From contig JAGCLR010000268.1 in assembly GCA_017646885.1 (NCBI GenBank), positions 1 through 9,605 of the forward strand: 9,605 nucleotides of DNA, in the 5' to 3' direction. Shown piece by piece: positions 1 through 6,951 of the stretch. Position numbers and translations under genes: made by a program. Source of the stretch: Methanobrevibacter sp. GTDB taxonomy: Archaea > Methanobacteriota > Methanobacteria > Methanobacteriales > Methanobacteriaceae. The first letter of the stretch is position 1. Each line of letters starts with the position of its first letter. The notes under the pieces were generated by a model. It worked only from the letters and a program-made list of their open reading frames with translations. It was not told the origin of the DNA and searched no databases.

Positions 1-766
1 CCTCAGCCGCACGAATTGTGTTTTCCATCAACGCGCATCTTGTAAGCAATCCTACTCCACCAGGAACAGGAGTTACCATTCTATTGTCCGTATTAATACA
101 ATCTCCAACCAGCTTACCATCTTTAAAATTAATACCCACGTCCACAACTGGCACATGAATTGGATAACAGTTTAAAAATCCTGCCCTACCAACAGCACAA
201 ATAATCAAATCCGCATTCTGAATGTGGTCTGATAATCTCTTTGTTTTACTGTGCGCCAAAGTCACTGTCGCAGTTAAATCCGTACACATTCTTGCCATCG
301 GTTTGCCGACGATATCACTTCTCCCAATAACCAGAACATTCGATCCTTCAAACGGGAACCCGCAAGCTTCCAAATAAATCTTGATTCCAAGTGGTGTGCA
401 TGGATCATACTGACTGTTGGTTTTAAATCCATCTACGTCCATTCTGTCTGGAATTAGCCAAATCAGTCTTTCCTTATCTAAATGCGCCGGTAATGGCAAT
501 TGAATAATAATGCCATCTGGATTGCCAAGAATAATATCTCTCAGCTCTCCTTCTAATTTTTCTTGCGTGATTGCTTCTGGGAATTTCCAATGTTCGGCTT
601 GAATTCCACACTCCTGGCAATCTGCTAATTTATGTTTAACGTATCTGTTGGATGCCTCATTGTCTCCGATCTGAATAATGGCTAACTTTGCGGCTGTGCC
701 GTTTGTCCGATCTTTGATCTGGGCCTTCCAATTTTTTGTAAATTCTTTAATGTTTTTCATTTCCAT
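1..766 (-). CDS. folD: FolD, methylenetetrahydrofolate dehydrogenase / methenyltetrahydrofolate cyclohydrolase, 3' end cut by window
   Basis: Bifunctional cytosolic enzyme of one-carbon metabolism. It oxidises 5,10-methylene-THF with NAD(P)+ and hydrolyses methenyl-THF to 10-formyl-THF, feeding purine and formyl-Met synthesis. I translated the minus strand by hand: 255 codons from ATG at 766 to the edge, against a usual 280-290, so roughly the last 30 residues are missing. Family motifs in order: Tyr42-x3-Lys46 (catalytic Lys), QLPLP at 89-93, DVDGF at 110-114, PCTPLG at 122-127, Rossmann GRSDIVGKP at 148-156, and TPVPGGVG at 232-239. The start at 766 is chosen because AAAGGAG (783-777) lies 10 nt upstream; ATG at 760 would be 16 nt away. 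The N-terminus is about ten residues shorter than in E. coli FolD. GC is about 41% over the part I counted, higher than in the first phage gene. It could be a host gene flanking a prophage or a phage-carried metabolic gene. Function is near certain, origin is not. Confidence 0.96.
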   Translation of the reverse strand, partial: MEMKNIKEFTKNWKAQIKDRTNGTAAKLAIIQIGDNEASNRYVKHKLADCQECGIQAEHWKFPEAITQEKLEGELRDIILGNPDGIIIQLPLPAHLDKERLIWLIPDRMDVDGFKTNSQYDPCTPLGIKIYLEACGFPFEGSNVLVIGRSDIVGKPMARMCTDLTATVTLAHSKTKRLSDHIQNADLIICAVGRAGFLNCYPIHVPVVDVGINFKDGKLVGDCINTDNRMVTPVPGGVGLLTRCALMENTIRAAE

Positions 767-776
767 AGCGATAAAT

Positions 777-783
777 CTCCTTT
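777..783 (-). promoter_or_regulatory. Ribosome binding site of folD
   Basis: AAAGGAG on the minus strand, 10 nt before ATG at 766. It favours that ATG over the second in-frame ATG two codons later. Confidence 0.8.
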
Positions 784-793
784 ACATATTTAT

Positions 794-822
794 ATTATAT
801 CAAATTTTTTTATTTTTGTCAA
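794..822 (-). promoter_or_regulatory. Consensus sigma-A promoter for folD
   Basis: On the minus strand the -35 box TTGACA (822-817) and the -10 box TATAAT (799-794) are both perfect consensus, with a 17-nt spacer (816-800) that is almost all A/T. Transcription would begin near 787, giving a 5' leader of about 20 nt. There is no room for a riboswitch or attenuator, so any control should act on initiation. A perfect promoter suggests strong, basically constitutive expression. Confidence 0.88.
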
Positions 823-835
823 AAAAGCGTTTGAC
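818..835. repeat. Short inverted repeat spanning both -35 boxes
   Basis: GTCAAA (818-823) and TTTGAC (830-835) form a perfect 6-bp inverted repeat with a 6-nt centre, AAAGCG. Most of it is explained by two back-to-back -35 boxes, each containing TTGAC, so it may have no function of its own. It is still well placed for a dimeric repressor to cover both promoters. Confidence 0.35.
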
Positions 836-859
836 TTTGAGAAAAAATTCTGGTATAAT
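831..859 (+). promoter_or_regulatory. Sigma-A promoter with extended -10 for the phage packaging/head operon
   Basis: The -35 box TTGACT (831-836, one mismatch) is followed by a 17-nt spacer and TATAAT (854-859). It is preceded by TG at 851-852, giving the extended -10 form TGnTATAAT. Transcription should begin near 866, leaving a leader of about 22 nt before the first start codon. No other convincing promoter or terminator was seen downstream in the plus-strand gene series, so all phage genes here are probably one transcript. A host-type promoter this strong is unexpected for a late operon, which usually needs a phage activator or antiterminator. Confidence 0.88.
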
Positions 860-873
860 GTAATTGAGAAGAC

Positions 874-880
874 TGGAGGT
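874..880 (+). promoter_or_regulatory. Ribosome binding site that fixes a TTG start
   Basis: TGGAGGT lies 8 nt before TTG at 889. The first in-frame ATG is codon 44, far from any SD sequence, so TTG is the likely start of the first operon gene. Confidence 0.82.
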
Positions 881-888
881 ATAATAAA

Positions 889-1944
889 TTGATCAAACTT
901 GATTACACTTTAAATACTCCAGAAGAAAGAAATAAGTTAGTTCAACAAATTTTGGAAGAGAATCCAGATCCGAATCCAAAATATTTAGAAATTTTAGCGG
1001 ACTATTTAGTTCTTTGTATGGAGAAACAAGAGAAAAAGAAGCACAAGCTTTTAACTGAAAATAGAATGGCAACAGTTAATAAGCGAGAAACCTCTTTTGA
1101 AGGTCTTGTTTCCCAGTTCGAGAATGGTGAAGATGGAATTTATGGATTAATATCAGAAGACAAAAATCAAATATTTAGACCCAAAGTATCAATAACAAAA
1201 AAAGATTTAGAAGAAATACCAGAATTGCGACAAGTAAGAGAAGCTATTCAAGAGTGGGAAAATCGTCTCAAAACTGCGTCTGGGCGTGATGCTTTCGTTA
1301 TTAAGAAAGCTATTATTGATTTGCGCAAAGACCAATATTTAATCAAAGACTCATTTAGACAGCCTGTAGTGTTTAAGAGCATTACACGTTCTAAAAATCC
1401 AATCATGTTAGATGGAGAAATTAGTCTTGATGAAAATAACTACTGCGTTTCAGAGGGAGTTACTCTTGTTGATCCAAAAGTTTGTTCAGCAATTTTATGT
1501 AATTATTCTCGATTAAAACAAGATAGTTATGGGGTATTTGACTCGAATACATATTATTTAATGCTAGATTTTGACGACGTAAGTGATAGAGCTTTAAAAG
1601 ATTACCCTTTGTATGAGAAGATTGTACAATATAAAATTGATGGATTACAAAACATTGATATCCAACAGAAGATAGAAGAAGAATTTGGAATTAAACACAG
1701 TGTAGAATATATTAGTTCTTTATGGAGAAAGAAAATTCCTGGTTTAATCGCATCTCAAGCTGAAGATGATTATTTAAATGGTTACTTCTTAAATGAAGAA
1801 AAAGGAAAATATAAGAGATGTAGTCGTTGCGGCGAGATTAAACTGGCGCATAATAAATATTTTAGTAAGAATAAAACTTCTAAGGATGGATATTACAGTA
1901 TTTGTAAATCATGTAGAAATTCTAAAAAGGCCAAAAAAGCCTAA
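889..1944 (+). CDS. Phage protein with helix-turn-helix-like segment and C-terminal zinc finger; candidate small terminase or packaging regulator
   Basis: 351 residues, TTG start set by a good SD sequence; first gene of the operon. I cannot place it in a named family. The N-terminal half is charged and helical. Residues about 243-282 look like a helix-turn-helix (helix, short turn at Gly252, then a second helical stretch ending in WRKK), which suggests DNA binding. The C-terminus carries Cys311-x2-Cys314 and Cys339-x2-Cys342, separated by 24 residues with an Asp-Gly before the second pair, followed by a Lys-rich tail. This is a treble-clef-like finger common in phage DNA-binding proteins and HNH nucleases, but no HNH motif is present. 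Position two genes before the large terminase suggests a role in DNA recognition for packaging. GC is about 30% in the part counted, and Gln codons are 12 CAA to 3 CAG. CDS certain; function inferred. Confidence 0.9.
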   Translation: MIKLDYTLNTPEERNKLVQQILEENPDPNPKYLEILADYLVLCMEKQEKKKHKLLTENRMATVNKRETSFEGLVSQFENGEDGIYGLISEDKNQIFRPKVSITKKDLEEIPELRQVREAIQEWENRLKTASGRDAFVIKKAIIDLRKDQYLIKDSFRQPVVFKSITRSKNPIMLDGEISLDENNYCVSEGVTLVDPKVCSAILCNYSRLKQDSYGVFDSNTYYLMLDFDDVSDRALKDYPLYEKIVQYKIDGLQNIDIQQKIEEEFGIKHSVEYISSLWRKKIPGLIASQAEDDYLNGYFLNEEKGKYKRCSRCGEIKLAHNKYFSKNKTSKDGYYSICKSCRNSKKAKKA

Positions 1945-1987
1945 TTCCGACTTGATTGCGTTGTCTTATAAATAAGGAGGAATTAGA

Positions 1988-3190
1988 ATGGCAGATACTT
2001 ATTATTGCGAAAAATGTAATAGGACGATGAATATTGACCAGTTCTATGGTTCCAATAACTTAGAGAAGTATCCAGATGGTAAGTTGAAGCAATGTAAGAA
2101 ATGTATTTCAATGCACGTTGATAACTGGAATCCTGATACTTATCTTTGGATTTTACAGGAATGTGATGTTCCTTATGTTCCAGATGAATGGAATAAGTTA
2201 TTAGCTAAATACGCTATGGATAAGTCAAAAGTTACTGGAATGACTATTCTTGGTAGATATTTATCTAAAATGAAATTAAAACAATTTAAAGAATATCGTT
2301 GGGAACATAATGATTTTCTTCAAGAATTAGCGAATAAGAAAATTGAAGATGCTATGAAAAGACAGGGATATGATGCGGCTGAGATTGCTATGGCGATCGA
2401 TAAAGCGACTGTACCTATGCCAACTGAACCTTTGCGCGAACCCGAATATACGGACGCTGAAATGGCACCTCCAGAAGATTATTTCGCACAGCAATATGAA
2501 GAAACAGTTTTTGATGATGACTTAACAGAAGAAGATAGAAAATATCTTCTTTTGAAATGGGGAAAAACATATAAGCCAGAAGAATGGATTAAGTTAGAAC
2601 AATTATATGAAGAAATGATGGGTTCTTATGATATCCAATCCGCAGGACATATTGATACCTTAAAATTGGTTTGTAAAACATCTCTTAAAGCAAATCAGTT
2701 ATTAGATATTGGTGATGTAGATGGCGCCCAGAAGATGATTAAAATGTATGATGGTTTAATGAAATCTGGGAAATTTACTGCGGCTCAGAATAAAGCTGAA
2801 TCTGGAGAATATGTAGACTCTATTTCAGAATTAGTGGCAATTTGTGAAACAGATGGATTTATTCCAAGATTTTATACAGATGGCCCACAGGATAAGGTAG
2901 ATAGAACATTACAGGATTTACAATCCTACACACACACTTTGGTAACCGAAGAAATGAATTTGGGTAATTTAATTGAATCTGCGATTAAACAAATTGAAGA
3001 AGATAAGATTAAAGAAGCCGAAACTGATGCGGAAGCAGCTTCAGATGAAGATTTACTTGAAATGGAATTGTTTGCGGACGATGCTAAGAAAGTGCTTACA
3101 GATGAAGACTTTGAAGCATTCAGAGAATTTGAAGAAGATATTGAAGATGAAGAAGATATCATTTCAAAGTTACTGGAGGAAAATAAATAA
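1988..3190 (+). CDS. Zinc-finger phage protein before the large terminase; candidate small terminase subunit
   Basis: 400 residues, ATG 7 nt after AAGGAGG (1974-1980). The N-terminus holds a finger, Cys7-x2-Cys10 and Cys36-x2-Cys39, with Asp-Gly before the second pair, closely resembling the finger that ends the preceding gene. A Y-x-P-[DE]-E-W-x-K-L block occurs twice (residues about 63-71 and 195-203), which suggests an internal duplication. Residues 185-335 are an alpha-helical module with WGKTY, EEMMGSYD and FIPRFY segments, of a kind I associate with proteins next to terminases in Bacillota phages. The C-terminal 70 residues are strongly acidic. The stop overlaps the next start by one base (TAATG), so translation is probably coupled to the large terminase, which supports a partnership in packaging. 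The small terminase assignment rests on position and a DNA-binding finger, not on a known fold. Confidence 0.9.
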   Translation: MADTYYCEKCNRTMNIDQFYGSNNLEKYPDGKLKQCKKCISMHVDNWNPDTYLWILQECDVPYVPDEWNKLLAKYAMDKSKVTGMTILGRYLSKMKLKQFKEYRWEHNDFLQELANKKIEDAMKRQGYDAAEIAMAIDKATVPMPTEPLREPEYTDAEMAPPEDYFAQQYEETVFDDDLTEEDRKYLLLKWGKTYKPEEWIKLEQLYEEMMGSYDIQSAGHIDTLKLVCKTSLKANQLLDIGDVDGAQKMIKMYDGLMKSGKFTAAQNKAESGEYVDSISELVAICETDGFIPRFYTDGPQDKVDRTLQDLQSYTHTLVTEEMNLGNLIESAIKQIEEDKIKEAETDAEAASDEDLLEMELFADDAKKVLTDEDFEAFREFEEDIEDEEDIISKLLEENK

Positions 3191-4929
3191 TGGCTCTACA
3201 AGATTTATTAGATCTTTCGAATAAGCGAAAGAAGATTGGGTTATCTGAAGAGCGTATTGAAGCTATCAAACCTTATTTAAGAGATTATATAGCATACTGG
3301 AGAGAGTATCCAGATATGTTTATTGATTTCCTTCAAGATGGAGGAGATCCAACAAGAGAGAAAAAATTAAAATTTTATTTTTATCAAAGAGTGTTTTTGC
3401 GCGCAGCTATGCGCTATAAGTACGTATACATGGTTTTCCCTCGTGCGTATTCAAAATCATTCTTATCAGTTATGGTTTTAATGTGTAGATGTATTCTATA
3501 TCCACGAAGTAAGTTGTTCGTTACTTCCGGAGGTAAAGAGCAGGCCGCTGGTATCGTAAAAGAAAAGGTTCAAGAAATTTGTACCTTAGTCCCTGCCTTT
3601 GACCGAGAACTCGATCGTAGACCTGGTAAAACCAGAGAAGGTAAAGACTACGTATGTTATGTATTTAAGAATGGTTCTTATTTTGATAACATTGCGGCAT
3701 CTGAAAAATCCAGAGGTAAGCGTCGCCATGGCGGATTGGTGGAAGAGTGTGTAGGTGTAGATGGAGACATCTTATCACAGGTTATCATTCCTACAATGAA
3801 CGTATCTCGTTTATGTATGGATGGTTCAACTCAACCACAAGAAACGTTGAATAAATCGCAGATTTATGTAACAACCGCAGGTTGGAAGAATACGTTTGCG
3901 TATGACAAACTTATTCAGTTGCTTGTTTGGATGATTACTGATCCTGAAAAGGCTATGGTAATGGGTGGAACTTGGAGAATTCCAGTTTTAATGAAACTGT
4001 TAGATAAGAACTTCTTACAGGACTTAAAACGAGATGGTACATTCAATGAAGCTTCATTTGATAGAGAGTATGAATCTAAATGGACAGGAACTGTTGAAGA
4101 TGCGTTCTTCCGTGGTGATATATTTGATAGAAATAGAAACTTACAAAAGCCAGAGTATGAACATTCTGGACGTTCCAGCGCACACAGTTTTTATGTACTA
4201 TCTGTCGACGTTGGTAGAAAAGGATGCGACTCTGTTGTATGTGTTTTCAAAGTAACTCCGCAATCTATGGGTGCGGCTTATAAATCATTAGTTAATATTT
4301 ATACATTCTCTGATGAACACTTTGAAGACCAAGCTATTAAAATTAAGCAATTATATTATAAGTATAAAGCCCGCAGAGTTGTAATAGATGCTAACGGTCT
4401 TGGTATTGGGCTTGTGGATTATATGATTAAGACACAGGTTGATAGCGTGACCGGAGATGTATATCCAGACTTTGGAGTTTACAATGATGATGATTTATAC
4501 TATAAAAAATATAAAACTCCCAATACAGAGCAAGATGCTATGTATTTAATCAAGGCTAATGCGCCAATTAATACAGAAGCACACGCAAATGCGCAGACTC
4601 AATTACAATCTGGTAAGGTAAAATTCCTTATTGATGAAAGAGTTGCGAAAACAAAATTAATGGGAACTAAGGTTGGTCAAAATATGAAGCCTGAAGAAAG
4701 GGCAGAATATTTAAAACCATTCACTTTAACTTCCATATTGAAAGAGGAAATGATGAATTTACGAGAAGAAAATGAAGGCGTTAACATCATTTTAAAACAA
4801 GCTAACAAAGGAATCCGAAAGGATAAATTCTCTGCGTTTGAATATGGATTATATTATATTAAACAAGAAGAAGAGAGTAAGAAAAAGCGTAAGAAATTTA
4901 ATGCTAAAGATTGGTGTTTTATGAATTAA
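3190..4929 (+). CDS. terL: Terminase large subunit (packaging ATPase and nuclease)
   Basis: 579 residues. This is the motor that cuts concatemeric DNA and pumps it into the prohead through the portal. ATPase part: Walker A-like FPRAYSKS at 83-90, with Lys89 and Ser90 but Ser88 where most P-loops have Gly; Walker B-like GGLVEE at 181-186, with Glu185 where Asp is usual and Glu186 as likely catalytic base; a coupling motif around Thr228-Thr229. Nuclease part (RNase H fold): Asp340 in LSVDVGRKGCDS, Asp400 in VVIDANGLG, and Asp545 in KDKFSAFEYGLYY, fitting the three-acidic metal site of terminase nucleases. Length is typical. The start ATG overlaps the previous stop, with GGAGG at 3175-3179. A basic Lys/Arg stretch precedes the C-terminus. 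Assignment is strong; the variant P-loop is the only oddity. Confidence 0.95.
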   Translation: MALQDLLDLSNKRKKIGLSEERIEAIKPYLRDYIAYWREYPDMFIDFLQDGGDPTREKKLKFYFYQRVFLRAAMRYKYVYMVFPRAYSKSFLSVMVLMCRCILYPRSKLFVTSGGKEQAAGIVKEKVQEICTLVPAFDRELDRRPGKTREGKDYVCYVFKNGSYFDNIAASEKSRGKRRHGGLVEECVGVDGDILSQVIIPTMNVSRLCMDGSTQPQETLNKSQIYVTTAGWKNTFAYDKLIQLLVWMITDPEKAMVMGGTWRIPVLMKLLDKNFLQDLKRDGTFNEASFDREYESKWTGTVEDAFFRGDIFDRNRNLQKPEYEHSGRSSAHSFYVLSVDVGRKGCDSVVCVFKVTPQSMGAAYKSLVNIYTFSDEHFEDQAIKIKQLYYKYKARRVVIDANGLGIGLVDYMIKTQVDSVTGDVYPDFGVYNDDDLYYKKYKTPNTEQDAMYLIKANAPINTEAHANAQTQLQSGKVKFLIDERVAKTKLMGTKVGQNMKPEERAEYLKPFTLTSILKEEMMNLREENEGVNIILKQANKGIRKDKFSAFEYGLYYIKQEEESKKKRKKFNAKDWCFMN

Positions 4930-4945
4930 GAAAGGAGGAGGTCCG

Positions 4946-5302
4946 ATGCGAGCTTCAAGAGGTGAAATTAAAATTGAAGAAATTTTAAAGGAAGCCGGTC
5001 TATCATTTAGAATGGAATACAGTTTTACTGATTTAAAAAGCCCAAATGGAAGACCTCTTCGTTTTGATTTCGTTATATTTGATGATGATGGCAAAATCGA
5101 CTTTATTATCGAGTATCAAGGTAAGCAGCATTATGAGCCAAGCCAAAAGTTTGGTGGTAAAAGAGGTTTTTACCAACAGCAATACAATGATAATCAGAAG
5201 AGAAGATTTTGCGCCCTGCATGACTTCAAGTTAATAGAGATTCCATATACAGAAGAAAACCTCATTTCATATGATTATATTATGGAAAAAGCAGGATATT
5301 AA
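4946..5302 (+). CDS. Small VSR-like / PD-(D/E)XK-type endonuclease
   Basis: 118 residues, ATG 7 nt after a strong AAAGGAGG. Pattern seen: Gly6-Glu7 at the start of the first helix; Arg39-Phe-Asp41-Phe strand; Ile55-Glu56-Tyr-Gln58-Gly-Lys60-Gln61-His62-Tyr; then Asp82 and Lys85 on a helix (YNDNQKRRFC), and a closing LIEIPY strand at 96-101. This layout (RFDF, then E-x-Q/D-G-x-QH, then D-x2-K) is that of small single-domain nucleases related to very-short-patch-repair and EDxHD homing endonucleases, many of which sit in phages. Likely catalytic residues are Asp41, Glu56, His62 and possibly Asp82. Placed between large terminase and portal, it is either a free-standing homing-type nuclease or a helper in cutting DNA during packaging; the sequence does not decide. 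No DNA-binding extension is present, which is short for a homing enzyme. Confidence 0.82.
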   Translation: MRASRGEIKIEEILKEAGLSFRMEYSFTDLKSPNGRPLRFDFVIFDDDGKIDFIIEYQGKQHYEPSQKFGGKRGFYQQQYNDNQKRRFCALHDFKLIEIPYTEENLISYDYIMEKAGY

Positions 5303-5308
5303 GGAGGT
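5301..5308 (+). promoter_or_regulatory. Ribosome binding site that fixes the TTG start of the portal gene
   Basis: AAGGAGGT overlaps the stop codon of the nuclease gene and lies 6 nt before TTG at 5315. The next in-frame ATG is codon 28 and has no SD sequence, so TTG is the better start. The overlap suggests translational coupling. Confidence 0.85.
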
Positions 5309-5314
5309 CAAATT

Positions 5315-6940
5315 TTGGAGAATACTATTAATACTCAAGTTACTGATGAGCCAATCAGTAGACAAGATGCTATTCATACCAAAGGCTTCAATATGGGAAC
5401 TCAATATGGTAAGATTAAAGTTGGTGTAAAAACCTTAGATGATGCTGTTATCAATCTTGGTTCTTTGGCTAAGAATGATAAAGTGTTAGCAAATAAGGGA
5501 GCAATTTTCTGTGCTTTAAAAGACAACGATATTGAAAAGTTAAGAGAAATTTCAAACTATTTCTACAAAACTAGTGGTATCTATTCAAGGGTCTGCAATT
5601 ATTTCGCCACCATGTATAGATATGACTGGTACGTTGTTCCAGAAGTGTATGATGAAAAAATTAAAGAAGATAAGATTGTAAAAGATTTTAATAAAATCTT
5701 GAACTATCTTGACAATTCTTATATCAAGAAAATTTGCGGCGACATCGCTTTGAATGTAATTAAGGATGGAGCTTACTACGGATATATAGTTCCAAGTTCA
5801 AAAGGAATTGTTATTCAGGAGCTACCAATCAATTACTGTCGTTCAAGATACTCTGTTGGTGGAAGACCTGCGGTTGAATTTAACATGAAGTTTTTCGACC
5901 AGGCTTTTACAGATATCAATTATCGTATGAGAGTTCTTAAAATGTTTCCTGATGAATTTGCCAAAGGGTATGTATTATGGAAACAAGGTAAATTAAAACC
6001 AGACTATCGTGGAGATAGTGAAGCAAGTTGGTATTTATTGGATCCAAATAGCACAATTAAGTTTAGTTTTGATAATGGGGATATTCCTCTTTTTGTAAAT
6101 GCTATTCCATCTATTTTAGATTTAGATGCGGCCCAGGATTTGGATCGCCGTAAGCAAATGCAGAAATTATTAAAGATTGTTATTCAAAAGCTTCCAATGG
6201 ATAAAAATGGAGATTTAATCTTTGACGTTGATGAAGCAAGAGACATTCACAATAATGCTGTAGAAATGCTAAAACGTGCTATTGGTGTTGACGTGTTAAC
6301 AACATTTGCTGATATTGATTCAATTGATATGTCAGACAAAAATACGACAACTACTTCAGATGATTTGGAGAAAGTAGAACGTACTGTATTTAATTCTCTT
6401 GGTGTATCCCAGAATTTATTTAATACAGATGGTAACTTATCTCTGGAAAAATCTATTTTAAATGATGAAGGTTCAGTGCGCTCACTGTTACTTCAATTCA
6501 ATATGTTTTTTGATGCGATTACGCAAGCAAAAAGCACAAATAAAAAGAAATACAATTTTAGATTGTATATGTTAGAAACTACTCAATATAATTATAAAGA
6601 TTTATCTAAATTATATAAAGAGCAAGTTCAGATGGGTTATTCCAAGATGCTTCCTCAAATTGCTCTTGGTCACTCACAAAGTTCAATTATCAATACTGCT
6701 TACTTTGAAAATGAAGTTTTACATTTAAGTGAAGTTATGATTCCACCATTAATGTCTTCAACTATGAATCTTCAAGATTTAAAAGGCAATGGAGAACAGG
6801 GCAAAAATAATGAATCTGGTAATAGTAAAACTCAAAAACCAGTAGAAGGAGCAACTTCTGATAAGAAGGCTGGTCGTCCAGAAAAAGAGGACGGACAGAA
6901 GAGCGAGAAAACAATTCAAAATAAGGAATCTATGAGTTAA
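5315..6940 (+). CDS. Portal protein
   Basis: 541 residues, TTG start. The portal forms the dodecameric ring at one capsid vertex through which DNA enters and to which the neck attaches. Evidence: position between terminase and protease/scaffold, usual length, and family-like layout. The N-terminal region has an IYSRVCNYFATMYRYDWYV segment (about 89-107), matching the portal pattern where a helix leads into the wing; a beta-rich core spans 150-260; a long helical stem region lies around 270-330; then an NTDGNLSLEKSIL segment (369-382) like the N-x-x-x-S-x-E pattern that ends the portal core; and a helical crown through about 485. The last 55 residues are a low-complexity Gly/Asn/Lys/Glu tail ending in a RPEKEDGQKSEKT-type block, probably disordered. 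The call rests on context plus pattern and is firm. Confidence 0.88.
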   Translation: MENTINTQVTDEPISRQDAIHTKGFNMGTQYGKIKVGVKTLDDAVINLGSLAKNDKVLANKGAIFCALKDNDIEKLREISNYFYKTSGIYSRVCNYFATMYRYDWYVVPEVYDEKIKEDKIVKDFNKILNYLDNSYIKKICGDIALNVIKDGAYYGYIVPSSKGIVIQELPINYCRSRYSVGGRPAVEFNMKFFDQAFTDINYRMRVLKMFPDEFAKGYVLWKQGKLKPDYRGDSEASWYLLDPNSTIKFSFDNGDIPLFVNAIPSILDLDAAQDLDRRKQMQKLLKIVIQKLPMDKNGDLIFDVDEARDIHNNAVEMLKRAIGVDVLTTFADIDSIDMSDKNTTTTSDDLEKVERTVFNSLGVSQNLFNTDGNLSLEKSILNDEGSVRSLLLQFNMFFDAITQAKSTNKKKYNFRLYMLETTQYNYKDLSKLYKEQVQMGYSKMLPQIALGHSQSSIINTAYFENEVLHLSEVMIPPLMSSTMNLQDLKGNGEQGKNNESGNSKTQKPVEGATSDKKAGRPEKEDGQKSEKTIQNKESMS

Positions 6941-6951
6941 GGAGGGTATAG

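Noticed and set aside
678..863. Small plus-strand open frame with hydrophobic translation
   Set aside because: It lies antisense to the folD start, runs through both promoters and has no SD sequence; it is a frame shadow.
1928..1942. AGGC ... GCCT hairpin at the end of the first zinc-finger gene as a terminator
   Set aside because: Only 4 bp of stem with a 7-nt A-rich loop and no T run; the next gene follows with its own SD sequence.
1793..1975. 60-codon open frame overlapping the 3' end of the first zinc-finger gene and the gap before the second
   Set aside because: No SD sequence before its ATG, and most of it lies out of frame over the conserved Cys finger; a shadow.
3340..3344. GGAGG inside terL as an internal start site
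   Set aside because: No ATG, GTG or TTG at a workable distance; it simply encodes Asp-Gly-Gly-Asp.
3529..3534. GGAGGT inside terL as an internal start site
   Set aside because: No usable start codon follows within about 15 nt; it encodes Gly-Gly in the ATPase domain.
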